A stretch of 43,479 nt of DNA from DATACZ01 sp036258795 (GCA_036258795.1 DATACZ010000134.1:1-43479), one strand, 5' to 3'; positions 17,194-24,274 are shown, counted from the first letter of the stretch. Notes: generated by a model from the letters alone, not told the origin. Made by a program: numbers and translations.

Positions 17194-19068
17194 TCAGCCC
17201 GAACCGGACCCCGGACGGACCCTCCGCGAAGCCCACAGGAGTCCACCGGCCAGGGCCGCAAGGAGCATCGCTCCGGCGGAGTAGACCCATGGCAGGTATC
17301 CACCCGTCCTAGGTAGAGGCGGAGCCGCCTTGCCGATAACGTTCGGGACGTTGATCGTCACCTCACCCCTCAGAGGCACGTTGACGCGTCCTCCTGTCTG
17401 AGGGTTCTCCAGGGAGCAGAAGGTGTCAACCACGGCCTTGTCCAGGAAGCGACCGGCGCCATCCGTCGTTTGGATACCTATGGTGACATCCCTCATTCGG
17501 CCTCTTGGCGGAATATTCCCTACGTCGTTGAACGTAATGATGTCCTGGCCGCCGCTGACTGTTGCCGCCGGGTTTGTTCCAGCGATCCGGTACCTAAGGC
17601 CAGAGGGAACTGCGATTCCGTCCGTAACCCGGGTGTCGCGAAGCTCGCAATCGTACGGGTTGGTCGCGTTGATCGTGTAGGTGAACGAGTCGCCCACGTT
17701 GATCTCGTTCTTGTCAGAGACCTTGGTGACGTTGACGCCTGGGCAAGAGATTCCTCCTGCGGGCACCTGCGCCTTGACCTCCATATGTCCGAGCCGTACA
17801 TCCGCAAGCTGCAAGCCGAGGTTTAGACCCTCCTGGCCCAGGATGCCGCCCAGCAAGTTGCTGAGAAGGTTGTTGCCCTGGGGGAGGAGGCGGACTCGCA
17901 CCACATCCACTGCGCCTGAGGCCCGGGTTCCGTCGGCTGCCTGCTCGGGTGCCGTGGTAGCGCCCCCTCCGATTGCCCGGGGGTCTTCACCAATCGCGAC
18001 ATCCACGAGACCGAGCACGTTGTCGAGGACCAGGCCTTGGGGGCCAAGCACTTGCTGCAAGGTCAGGCTCAACGTCTGGCCCAGGCCAAGGGGCAGCCCG
18101 TTGACGGTGTCCGGAAGGCCCGACCCCTCGGGGGGAGCCGCCGTGGTTCGGGTGATCCTGACAATTGGAGTCTCCAGGTTCGTGGTCCCTGGTCCGTAGT
18201 GCACGAACGCACCGCCGGGGACGCCGCTTGCGACCGCCCTGAGCACCCACTCGCCGAGGAGTTCGATCGTTAGTTCGGCTCCAGGCACGCCCTTGAACAG
18301 CGTGATGGGTGCAACGGTCTGCCGGGTCTCGCTCATCACGCCCACGTTGGGTCCGAGTACCTGTCCGGCCTGGTTGATCTGGGGGACGAGCCGGGTACGG
18401 CTCAGCGACTGACCGACGCCGCGTTCGGGGTTTGAGCCGGAGGTTGCAAGCAGCGCTTGGAGGAGCCCCTGCAAAACGTCGGCAGGTCCACCCAGAAGCC
18501 GGAGATCGGCGACGTTGCCCAGACCCTTGCTGATGTCCTCACCAAGGATGCAGGTGTTCGGATCCCAGTTCGCCTCTGCTTGGCCCTTCAGAAGGGAAAC
18601 CGAAGCAACCGGAGGAAGGTTGACCGGTCCTACCTGCTTGGTGATCAAGTCAGTTGAAGGAGGAGCTGCAGCTTCCGCCTTGCCGCTCAGTATGAGCGTG
18701 TTATCCGTGGTGGGAACGGGAGTCAGAAGACCAACTTCCAGTCCGCTGCCACGGCCGTAGCTGTTCTTGCCACCCTGCTGTGGCTGGAACACCTGCTGCA
18801 TCTCGTTGATAGCCGCCTCGGTAAGGCCGCGAGAGTTGGCTGTTGCTCCTGCGAAACCGACCTCAGCGTCTAGTACCCGTAGGTTGAGCAACTGGAGCAG
18901 GTCGGCGTGAAGAACGGTTCCTGTGCTCGACGCGGAGAAAGCGGCGTCTTTGAAAGGCACACCGGCCGGTTGCGCCACGGCCGGTGAAAGGGGAAGGAGC
19001 CCAGCGGTCACCAACGCCAATAGCGCGATGAGCCTCAGGGCAAGCCTCTTGGTGGGATTCCTCGCCAT
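17194..19068 (-). CDS. LPRTG cell-wall-anchored surface protein
   Basis: This is a 624-residue exported protein. The signal peptide (about 1-32) ends in PAVAQ. The body (33-440) is a Leu/Gly-rich beta-type region with no recognised catalytic motif, with LLQLLNLRV, LLGGPADVLQGLLQALLA and QTLSLTLQQVLGPQGLVLDN segments. Near residues 449-575 is a DUF11-like conserved-repeat domain (VTKVSDKNEINVGDSFTYTI onward). The C-terminus is a textbook sorting signal: LPRTG at 585-589, a hydrophobic helix, then RRVRP. It is therefore predicted to be linked to peptidoglycan by the sortase encoded next. The ATG at 19068 follows GAGGGAGAG, a good ribosome site. Some segments resemble choice-of-anchor domains; the biological role is unknown. 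Confidence 0.85.
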   Translation of the reverse strand: MARNPTKRLALRLIALLALVTAGLLPLSPAVAQPAGVPFKDAAFSASSTGTVLHADLLQLLNLRVLDAEVGFAGATANSRGLTEAAINEMQQVFQPQQGGKNSYGRGSGLEVGLLTPVPTTDNTLILSGKAEAAAPPSTDLITKQVGPVNLPPVASVSLLKGQAEANWDPNTCILGEDISKGLGNVADLRLLGGPADVLQGLLQALLATSGSNPERGVGQSLSRTRLVPQINQAGQVLGPNVGVMSETRQTVAPITLFKGVPGAELTIELLGEWVLRAVASGVPGGAFVHYGPGTTNLETPIVRITRTTAAPPEGSGLPDTVNGLPLGLGQTLSLTLQQVLGPQGLVLDNVLGLVDVAIGEDPRAIGGGATTAPEQAADGTRASGAVDVVRVRLLPQGNNLLSNLLGGILGQEGLNLGLQLADVRLGHMEVKAQVPAGGISCPGVNVTKVSDKNEINVGDSFTYTINATNPYDCELRDTRVTDGIAVPSGLRYRIAGTNPAATVSGGQDIITFNDVGNIPPRGRMRDVTIGIQTTDGAGRFLDKAVVDTFCSLENPQTGGRVNVPLRGEVTINVPNVIGKAAPPLPRTGGYLPWVYSAGAMLLAALAGGLLWASRRVRPGSGSG

Positions 19069-19384
19069 GGGGTTCAGCTCTCCCTCTTTGATTTCTGTAG
19101 TTTTTTTGGACGTAGTTATAGAACGTGCGGATGTTGCGTAGATGCTAATTGATGTGGAAGTGCCGAATCCAGTAAATCCGTGCCGAATTCCACCCTATCT
19201 CCAACCACTTTTTGCGACGACGCCCGCACTATGCGAGGTCGACTAAAGCTAATTGACTACAGAACGTGACTAAGATTCTACGATGAGTGGCGGAAAGTCA
19301 AGCAGACTGGATCTCTAGGAGGCCCATCGCGGCAGGAGGCGGCGCCCCCTCACTTTGACGCTCTATGTGGCGGAAGTGCTGCGA

Positions 19385-19408
19385 CGCGTGGAAAAAATTT
19401 TCCGCGCG
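19385..19408. repeat. Palindrome with AT core
   Basis: The arms CGCGTGGAAAA and TTTTCCGCGCG pair over 11 bases, with one G:T wobble and only two bases between them, so as DNA it is a near-perfect 24-base palindrome. Its tight centre favours a protein-binding site over an RNA hairpin. It lies two bases beyond the grdA terminator. Confidence 0.6.
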
Positions 19409-19410
19409 GA

Positions 19411-19437
19411 AAAGAACAGACCTATCGTCTGTTCTTT
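19411..19437 (-). terminator. Intrinsic terminator of grdA
   Basis: An 11-base perfect stem with a 5-base loop (GAACAGAC, loop, GTCTGTTC, flanked by AAA and TTT) lies 15 bases past the grdA stop. Read on the minus strand the second arm runs into UUCUUUUCC, a U-rich tail. This marks grdA as a stand-alone transcript with no downstream grd genes. Confidence 0.8.
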
Positions 19438-19452
19438 TTCGTTGGCTCGGTA

Positions 19453-19920
19453 TTAAGCGGCGGGCTTCTTAGCCCGGATCTCCTTGAGTGTTTCGGAAAT
19501 CTTGTCTGCGTCCAGGACATCGGCCATCATGCCGATCTGCTCCTCCCAGACGTCTTCTGGGATCTCTTTTTTTACCTCCTCTTCGAGGACGTGATAGACA
19601 TCGAGGCCCAACTGGACCTCAGCCAAAGGACCTGCGTAGGTTGGGTCCCCCAACACAACCGTCTCCGCCGAAAGCTGGGCGCTCTCGACGTCCGGTGAAC
19701 CCAAAAGCACCAGAATATTCTCCGCCCCATGCTCCTTGGCAGCTTCCAGCACTTGCTCCTGATGGTGCAGGTCCATGGCCCCAGAGGACGTTCAGACGAA
19801 GCACTCGGTGGCCGAGAAAGCAATATTCGCACCCTCGACTGCCTTCACACAGGCCACGATCGCCTCGCCAGATACGCCGTCACGCTCTCCGAGTACGATT
19901 ACCTTCTTGCCGTCAAACAC
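19453..19920 (-). CDS. grdA: Glycine reductase selenoprotein A (GrdA), selenocysteine by UGA
   Basis: This is a 155-residue selenoprotein. In glycine, sarcosine and betaine reductase, GrdA carries the carboxymethyl group as a Se-carboxymethyl selenoether on its selenocysteine and passes it to protein C, yielding acetyl phosphate. Read through the in-frame UGA at 19794-19792 (codon 43), the frame gives the GrdA active site ATECFV-Sec-TSSGAMDL, with C40 as the redox partner Cys. Downstream are AGPLAEVQLGLDVYH and WEEQIGMMADVLD, both typical of the family. The start is GTG at 19920: AAAGGAGGTGA lies nine bases upstream, and the frame is closed by a stop just above it. Gene callers that treat UGA as stop see only the last 107 codons. 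No grdB, C, D or E, thioredoxin or sel gene is in the window. The gene is monocistronic and divergent from thiE. Confidence 0.93.
19756..19786 (-). promoter_or_regulatory. Candidate bacterial SECIS stem-loop
   Basis: A bacterial SECIS must lie just after the UGA inside the coding sequence. Starting eight bases past the UGA, CUC and UGG can pair with CCA and GAG around a four-base bulge, and GG can pair with CC around a seven-base loop. The fold is imperfect and I could not compute its energy, so this is a hypothesis supported mainly by position. Confidence 0.35.
19792..19794 (-). other. UGA codon recoded as selenocysteine in grdA
   Basis: The codon lies at position 43 of the grdA frame, exactly at the CxxU site of the family (C40-F-V-Sec43). 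Family homology continues on both sides of it in one frame, which argues against a nonsense mutation. Confidence 0.92.
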
Positions 19921-19946
19921 CTCCTGTCACCTCCTTTCAACTAGAC

Positions 19947-19970
19947 CTATATCCATATCTATATCCATAT
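19947..19970 (+). promoter_or_regulatory. Tandem 12-base repeat at the thiE start, likely -10 region
   Basis: CTATATCCATAT is present twice head to tail, and the second copy ends in the thiE ATG. TATCTA (19956-19961) ends seven bases before that ATG and there is no ribosome site, so thiE looks leaderless. The gap to the grdA start is only 48 bases, so the grdA and thiE promoters must overlap. Confidence 0.5.
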
Positions 19971-20622
19971 GACAACCTCTGCTGACCAGCTCCGCCGACG
20001 ACTGTCCGACTCCAACCTGTACCTGGTTACCCCGGCCCGCCCTTCGGCGGGAGACCTCAACCACTTCCTTCCGGCGGTGCTAGAAGCTGGAGTCGACATG
20101 GTTCAGATCCGTGAAAAACATCTCGAGGCCGGTCAGTTAATGCCCTTTTTGGCGATTGCCAAACGGCACACCGACGATTTTGGGGCTCTGCTAATAGTAA
20201 ATGACCGGGTGGACGTGGCGATTGCCGCAAGCGCCGACGGCGTTCACCTTGGTCAGGACGACCTGGCCCCGGCACATGCCCGAGACCAGATGGGAGCTGG
20301 AGCCCTGATCGGGCTCTCGACGCATGCTCGGTCCGAGGTGCAGTCCGCCTCTAGCGAGCCCGTCGACTACATCGCGGTGGGGCCGATTCATGAGACGCCG
20401 ACCAAACCGGGAAGGGCCGGCACGGGTCTAGGGTTGATCGAGGTAGCCAAGGAATCCTCCAGCGTTCCGTTCTTCGCTATCGGAGGCATCGATCTCGAAA
20501 CCGTGGGGGATGTAGTGAAAGCCGGGGCAACCCGCATCGTGGTGGTCCGCGCCCTTACGGAGGCGGACGACCCCCCCTCGGTTGCCCGGCGCCTCAAGGC
20601 GGCTCTTTGGGGCGCGGCCTAG
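19969..20622 (+). CDS. thiE: Thiamine-phosphate synthase ThiE
   Basis: This is a cytosolic TIM-barrel enzyme that joins HMP-pyrophosphate and thiazole phosphate to give thiamine monophosphate. Family motifs are clear: VQIREKH near residue 43, LLIVNDRVDVA, GVHLGQDDL, IGLSTHA, DYIAVGPIHETPTKP and the phosphate-binding FFAIGGI. The length of 217 is normal. The ATG has no upstream Shine-Dalgarno sequence, in line with a leaderless message. No TPP riboswitch is visible in the 48-base gap, and no other thi gene lies in the window. Confidence 0.95.
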   Translation: MTTSADQLRRRLSDSNLYLVTPARPSAGDLNHFLPAVLEAGVDMVQIREKHLEAGQLMPFLAIAKRHTDDFGALLIVNDRVDVAIAASADGVHLGQDDLAPAHARDQMGAGALIGLSTHARSEVQSASSEPVDYIAVGPIHETPTKPGRAGTGLGLIEVAKESSSVPFFAIGGIDLETVGDVVKAGATRIVVVRALTEADDPPSVARRLKAALWGAA

Positions 20623-20674
20623 AACCGCTGGAGCCTCGTTCGAGCAGAGTATCCAGGTTGGGTAGCTTTTGGAC

Positions 20675-21712
20675 ATGAAGAAGCTGTGGCTCGGCTTGGC
20701 CGGTGTGGTGGTCTCGCTGGTGGCTCATCTGGCCGGCGCCGAGACTCTCACATTCATCGCAAGTGTTCTGGCGATCATTCCACTTGCAGGCCTTATCGGC
20801 ACCGCCACCGAGGAGCTCGCCATACATACCGGGCCCAGGCTCGGAGGCCTCCTCAACGCCACCTTCGGCAACGCAACGGAGCTGGTAATTGCCACCCTGC
20901 TCATCTTCGGCGGAGAGCAGGAGGTCGTGAAGGCCTCCATCACCGGGTCGGTAATCGGCAATTGCCTGGCGGTTCTGGGCCTGGCCTTCCTGCTCGGCGG
21001 CCTGCGGTTCAAGGAGCAGGAGTTCAACGCCAAGGTTGCCGGCATGCACAGCGCCTCGCTGGTGCTGGCTTTGTTCGGACTGCTCATACCGGCCCTTTAT
21101 CATCAGGCATCTCCTCGGGCCGGCTTTGTGCCGGACGAGACGGTCTCGACCGGGGTGGCGATAGTGCTGATCACCCTCTACATCTCGTCACTGGTCTTTT
21201 CGTTCGTAACGCACCGGGAACTGCCCATCGCAGTACACGGGCCGGAGATAGCCAAGTGGTCGAAGCGCAGGGCCATGGTGCTTTTGGCCACGGCCACCGC
21301 GCTGGTGGCCTACGGGAGCGAGCTCCTGGTGGAGTCGCTGGAGGTCGCTTCCGAAAGTCTGGGAATCTCGAAGTTCTTCATCGGACTCATCCTCGTCCCG
21401 ATCGTAGGCAACGCCGCCGAACACATGAGCGCGGTGTTTCTGGCGATGAAGAACAAGGTCGACACCGCCATCGAGATCGCCGTCGGATCAAGCACCCAAA
21501 TCGCTTTGTTTGTCGCCCCGCTTCTGGTGATCATCTCTCTGCTGGTAGGACACCCGATGGACTTCTTTTTCACCGGGTTCGAGATTGCGGTGGTCGGCCT
21601 GTCGTCGGCGATTGTTGCCTTGATAGCTCTAGACGGTCGCTCCAACTGGCTCGAGGGAGCCCAGCTGGTTGCTGCCTATGTCATCGTCGGGCTTTCGGCA
21701 CTGTTTCTCTAG
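20675..21712 (+). CDS. cax: Calcium/proton exchanger (CaCA family, Cax/ChaA type)
   Basis: This is an integral membrane antiporter with about 11 helices that exchanges cytosolic Ca2+ for protons. The two inverted halves carry the alpha-repeat signatures GNATELVIA (first half) and GNAAEHMSA (second half), whose acidic residues bind Ca2+. A hydrophilic linker lies in the middle (near HGPEIAKWSKRR). The length of 345 is usual for bacterial Cax proteins. The ATG at 20675 is preferred to the TTG two codons upstream. It starts about 50 bases after thiE and may be transcribed with it. Confidence 0.92.
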   Translation: MKKLWLGLAGVVVSLVAHLAGAETLTFIASVLAIIPLAGLIGTATEELAIHTGPRLGGLLNATFGNATELVIATLLIFGGEQEVVKASITGSVIGNCLAVLGLAFLLGGLRFKEQEFNAKVAGMHSASLVLALFGLLIPALYHQASPRAGFVPDETVSTGVAIVLITLYISSLVFSFVTHRELPIAVHGPEIAKWSKRRAMVLLATATALVAYGSELLVESLEVASESLGISKFFIGLILVPIVGNAAEHMSAVFLAMKNKVDTAIEIAVGSSTQIALFVAPLLVIISLLVGHPMDFFFTGFEIAVVGLSSAIVALIALDGRSNWLEGAQLVAAYVIVGLSALFL

Positions 21713-21755
21713 TGGATCCCGGCCTGCTCCTGCCTCGCGCTTAAGGACAGTGGTG

Positions 21756-21773
21756 CGGTTCGAGCCCGAACCG
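21756..21773 (+). terminator. Short hairpin after the calcium exchanger gene
   Basis: CGGTTCG and CGAACCG form a perfect 7-base stem with a 4-base loop, 44 bases after the stop. There is no U-run. It may end the exchanger transcript or act as an operator for the promoter just downstream. Confidence 0.35.
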
Positions 21774-21793
21774 TCGATAGCCAGCAAGGTGAA

Positions 21794-21799
21794 TACAAT
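21794..21799 (+). promoter_or_regulatory. -10 element of a probable leaderless promoter
   Basis: TACAAT lies five bases before the ATG at 21805, so the expected transcription start falls on or next to that ATG. No ribosome site is present, which fits leaderless translation. No convincing -35 was found. Confidence 0.55.
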
Positions 21800-21804
21800 G
21801 GTGT

Positions 21805-22107
21805 ATGCCCACATCCGAAGAGGTCCTTGAGGCACTCAAAGTCGTCACTGACCCTGAGATCGGGATAAACATCGTCGACCTTGGTCTTGTCTACGACGTG
21901 GACGTGTCCGACGACGGCCACGCAACGGTTGTCTTCACCCTGACGTCGATGGGTTGCCCCGCCGGTGCTCAGATCGAAAGTGAGATCATGGAGGCCGTTG
22001 CCGGAGTGGAGGGCATCACAAGCGTGACCTCCGAGATGACCATGCAGCCCCCATGGGGACCGGACAAGATGAGCGAGTTTGCCCGCTCAGCACTGGGCTT
22101 CTTCTAG
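21805..22107 (+). CDS. MIP18/SufT-like iron-sulfur assembly factor (DUF59)
   Basis: This is a 100-residue protein covering one DUF59 domain, with DPEIGINIVDLGLVYDV near residue 16 and the conserved LTSMGCPAG (Cys at about 53), and a WGPDKMSE tail. Members of the family (SufT, PaaD-like, YitW) help mature Fe-S proteins. In this window the CDGSH protein, UdgX and MoaA are possible Fe-S clients, but that link is only inference. Its TAG stop is immediately followed by the ATG of the next gene, so the two are coupled. Confidence 0.9.
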   Translation: MPTSEEVLEALKVVTDPEIGINIVDLGLVYDVDVSDDGHATVVFTLTSMGCPAGAQIESEIMEAVAGVEGITSVTSEMTMQPPWGPDKMSEFARSALGFF

Positions 22108-22836
22108 ATGGACGACATCAAGAAGTTTGTCTGGTGGGGCATCGGAGGGGCGGTAGCCTTGGCACTGCTCTTCATAATCGCGATTGTTGCATTTCAGGCC
22201 GGTCCCGAGCGGGAGGATACTGCTTCCGGTCCCGAGCGTGGGGACACTCAGGCTCGCAAAGAAGAGGAGGAGCAGCCGACCAGGCGCGAGGTCGACACGC
22301 AGTCGTTCGAGGGTACCGAGAGAACCGCTCGGCCGAGTTTCAAGGCCGCCGGCGGACTGACCATCTTTCGGCTCACCCACGCCGGGCGCCAGAACTTTGT
22401 GGTCCTGGTCAAGCAGGGAGACCGGATTGCTTCGTTGGTCGTAAACACCGTGGGACCGTTCGACGGCTCCAAGGCCGTGGGGCTCCCGGCGGGCGACTAC
22501 ACCATGGACATCAGGTCGAGCGGCAGATGGACCGTGGAGGTCGACCAGCCGATACCGGGCTCGGCGGCCTCGTTGCCTCAGAAGTTCGAGGGCAAGGGAC
22601 AGGGGGCCACGTCGTTCTTCAGGCTGAAGGCAGGGAACGCCAACTTCAGGATGACGCATCAGGGAGATGGGATCTTTGCTCCGAACCTCGTGAAAGCCGA
22701 CGGAACACCGGTGACCCTGCTTGCCAATGAGGTCAAGAGGTACTCCGGCTCAAAGCAGGTCCCCGTCCCTGAGGATGGAATCTATTTAATAGATGTGATT
22801 GCGACGGATCCCTGGACTATCGACGTTTCGCAGTAG
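22108..22836 (+). CDS. Membrane-anchored protein with two internal beta-rich repeats
   Basis: I do not recognise the family. A single N-terminal helix (about 8-31) anchors the protein, a charged linker rich in Glu and Arg follows (32-65), and then two copies of a domain of about 80 residues. Copy 1 (about 67-147) and copy 2 (about 159-241) share the layout FEG, Lys/Arg, FRLTH or FRMTH, then GSKxVxxPxG/DGxYxxDI, then W-T-V/I-E/D-V. Each looks like a small beta sandwich, probably outside the membrane. It directly abuts the Fe-S assembly gene with no gap, suggesting co-expression, but no function can be named. Confidence 0.75.
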   Translation: MDDIKKFVWWGIGGAVALALLFIIAIVAFQAGPEREDTASGPERGDTQARKEEEEQPTRREVDTQSFEGTERTARPSFKAAGGLTIFRLTHAGRQNFVVLVKQGDRIASLVVNTVGPFDGSKAVGLPAGDYTMDIRSSGRWTVEVDQPIPGSAASLPQKFEGKGQGATSFFRLKAGNANFRMTHQGDGIFAPNLVKADGTPVTLLANEVKRYSGSKQVPVPEDGIYLIDVIATDPWTIDVSQ

Positions 22837-22860
22837 ACCGGGCGCTCCCGCCCAATAGAA

Positions 22861-23052
22861 CTAAGGAGTGTTGACCGGGGCTAGGTCGTCATCCGATGGC
22901 TGGTCCGCCGGAGGGGGCTCCAGCTCCTGCCTATCCTGCTTTTTTCTTCTCAGGCGTGAGCCCGCAATGGCTGCTGCCATGCCGCCCAGGCCACCCATCG
23001 CCGAAGCTGCTCCTAGGATGCCTGGAAGGGCTTCTACCAGTGGTTCGTGCAT
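22861..23052 (-). CDS. Small Gly/Ala-rich membrane peptide, unknown
   Basis: The product is 63 residues: a hydrophobic Gly/Ala-rich helix (about 8-32), an RLRRKK basic stop-transfer, then an acidic Pro-rich tail. The ATG at 23052 is preceded by GGGGGAATG, a fair ribosome site. It lies between, and on the same strand as, the MTA phosphorylase gene, starting about 66 bases after that gene's stop. I do not recognise it. Confidence 0.5.
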   Translation of the reverse strand: MHEPLVEALPGILGAASAMGGLGGMAAAIAGSRLRRKKQDRQELEPPPADQPSDDDLAPVNTP

Positions 23053-23118
23053 TCATTCCCCCGAAGGCTGTCTCAAGGGAATAGTACCTCTGTGCGGGAG
23101 TTACACACTCTCCTTCTC

Positions 23119-23931
23119 TTAGATCCGGGAAGACCGGAGCACGTCGCCGCAGACGCAGGCCCTATGCTCGGGAATCCTAGGAATGATCTCGAGTAAGAGC
23201 TTCCCCAGCTTCTCCGTGTTGTCACGGAACACCTCGAGCACGGCCTCTACCGAGACGGGTCGGTGTCCGGTCACCCCGGCGTCGTAGTCAGTGACGAGGG
23301 AGATGTTGACGAAGCACATCTCCAGCTCTCTGGCGAGAACCACCTCCGGATATTGAGTCATTCCGATCACGTGCCAGCCCTGGGTCGAGTAAAAGGCGCT
23401 CTCAGCCCGGGTAGAGAAGCGGGGGCCCTGGATGACAACCATGGTGCCCTGTGGGTGAACGTTTATGTCCAGTAACCCGGCTGCCTCGATGGCGACCGAC
23501 CGCAATTCGGGACAGTACGGGTCGGCCATGGAAACGTGAACGGTTTCTGGCCCGTCGTAGTAAGTGTCCCTGCGTCCCCAGGTCCGGTCGAAGACCTGAT
23601 CGCATACCACGAAGTCACCGGGGCCGATATCGGGTTGCAGGGACCCGGCGGCGCACGGTGCCAGGACCCGGGTTACACCTAGCTCCCGGAAGGTCCACAT
23701 ATTGGCGCGGTAGTTGATGGCATGGGGAGGCAGCTGATGCCTTCGTCCATGCCTAGGAATGAAGGCCACCCGGCGCCCCGAGATCTCGCCGACCGAGACG
23801 CTGTCCGACGTAGAGCCGTACGGTGTTTCGATCGCCACCTCTTCAGGTGCGTCGAGAAAGGAGTAGAAACCCGAACCCCCGAATACGCCGATCTCGGCCT
23901 TGGGTAGCAAAGCTTGCCTCTCTGTGGCCAT
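23119..23931 (-). CDS. mtnP: S-methyl-5'-thioadenosine phosphorylase
   Basis: This is a purine nucleoside phosphorylase of the MTAP type, cleaving methylthioadenosine with phosphate to adenine and methylthioribose 1-phosphate in methionine salvage and polyamine metabolism. Motifs are GGSGFY near residue 19, PRHGRRHQLPPHAINYRAN, GPRFSTRAES, GMTQYPEVVLARE and SLVTDYD. The Asp in TDYD is the residue that selects 6-amino purines in MTAP over the Asn of classical PNP. The length of 270 is normal. A Cys pair (CVC) near the C-terminus is unusual. It is divergent from dinB across a 343-base region with an SOS promoter. Confidence 0.9.
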   Translation of the reverse strand: MATERQALLPKAEIGVFGGSGFYSFLDAPEEVAIETPYGSTSDSVSVGEISGRRVAFIPRHGRRHQLPPHAINYRANMWTFRELGVTRVLAPCAAGSLQPDIGPGDFVVCDQVFDRTWGRRDTYYDGPETVHVSMADPYCPELRSVAIEAAGLLDINVHPQGTMVVIQGPRFSTRAESAFYSTQGWHVIGMTQYPEVVLARELEMCFVNISLVTDYDAGVTGHRPVSVEAVLEVFRDNTEKLGKLLLEIIPRIPEHRACVCGDVLRSSRI

Positions 23932-23981
23932 GGGGTGATCCTAAATCGTTCTTGATGGCGCGGTATTCAGCCGTCGAGCAC

Positions 23982-24011
23982 TTGACACGAGTTTGCGAAC
24001 AGGTGTACGGT
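23982..24011 (+). promoter_or_regulatory. SigA-type promoter TTGACA-18-TACGGT under LexA control
   Basis: TTGACA at 23982-23987 and TACGGT at 24006-24011 are 18 bases apart. The -10 overlaps the first SOS box and the second box sits just past the expected start site, a layout suited to LexA repression. Confidence 0.65.
23996..24009. promoter_or_regulatory. SOS (LexA) box, one mismatch
   Basis: CGAACAGGTGTACG differs at one base from the Gram-positive and mycobacterial SOS consensus CGAAC-RNRY-GTTYG. It overlaps the -10 element. Confidence 0.65.
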
Positions 24012-24022
24012 CTCATGGCGAG

Positions 24023-24036
24023 CGAACACATGTTCG
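24023..24036. promoter_or_regulatory. SOS (LexA) box, perfect
   Basis: CGAACACATGTTCG is a perfect palindrome and a full match to the CGAAC-N4-GTTCG SOS operator. It centres 21 bases from a second, weaker copy, so two LexA dimers could bind side by side. Confidence 0.82.
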
Positions 24037-24274
24037 AGTCGGCAAGAATAGCATTCTCTCAAGGCCACGAGGTTATGAGCGGCTCGCCAGGCCGGGGCAG
24101 GGCCGAGCAGGGGCGGCCAACTCTCTTGCCGGCGCCTTGCAAGGGTGTGGGACTGACGAGCGTCCGGGGTCAGTAAATCTCCGTGCGCTCCTTCGGGCGC
24201 TCGCCCCACCTCCTTAAAAAGGCCGTGCGTGTCCCGTCCGCCGGGATTCCAGATCTGGAGCGGCGGACCGGTAC

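Larger units (their letters stand above)
19069..19452. other. 384-base gap without a gene; promoter region and two dyads
   Basis: No convincing coding sequence is present. It contains the probable promoter of the LPRTG gene on the minus strand (TATAAC near 19116), an imperfect direct repeat of GTGCCGAAT near 19160 and 19182, and a second pair built on GTGGCGGAA near 19287 and 19369. At its far end are the palindrome at 19385-19408 and the grdA terminator at 19411-19437. AT content is higher than in the neighbouring genes. Confidence 0.6.
23932..24274. other. 343-base divergent promoter region between mtnP and dinB
   Basis: It holds the SOS promoter at 23982-24036, followed by about 240 bases of apparent 5' leader to dinB with a small GC hairpin around 24182-24197 (GCGC stem, CUUC loop). 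A 53-codon frame from the ATG at 24015 lies across the second SOS box and before the expected transcription start, so I do not call it. Nothing else is recognised. Confidence 0.5.

Noticed and set aside
19453..19776. grdA as a 107-residue protein starting at the ATG after the UGA
   Set aside because: It would lose the active site. The upstream 42 codons match GrdA in the same frame and the only good ribosome site precedes the GTG at 19920.
19488..19985. Plus-strand frame of 165 codons over grdA
   Set aside because: Arg/Pro/Ser-rich shadow; the opposite strand carries full GrdA homology, a ribosome site and a terminator.
24015..24176. Short frame of 53 codons just after the SOS promoter
   Set aside because: It begins before the expected transcription start, overlaps the second LexA box, has no ribosome site, and its second half is low-complexity.
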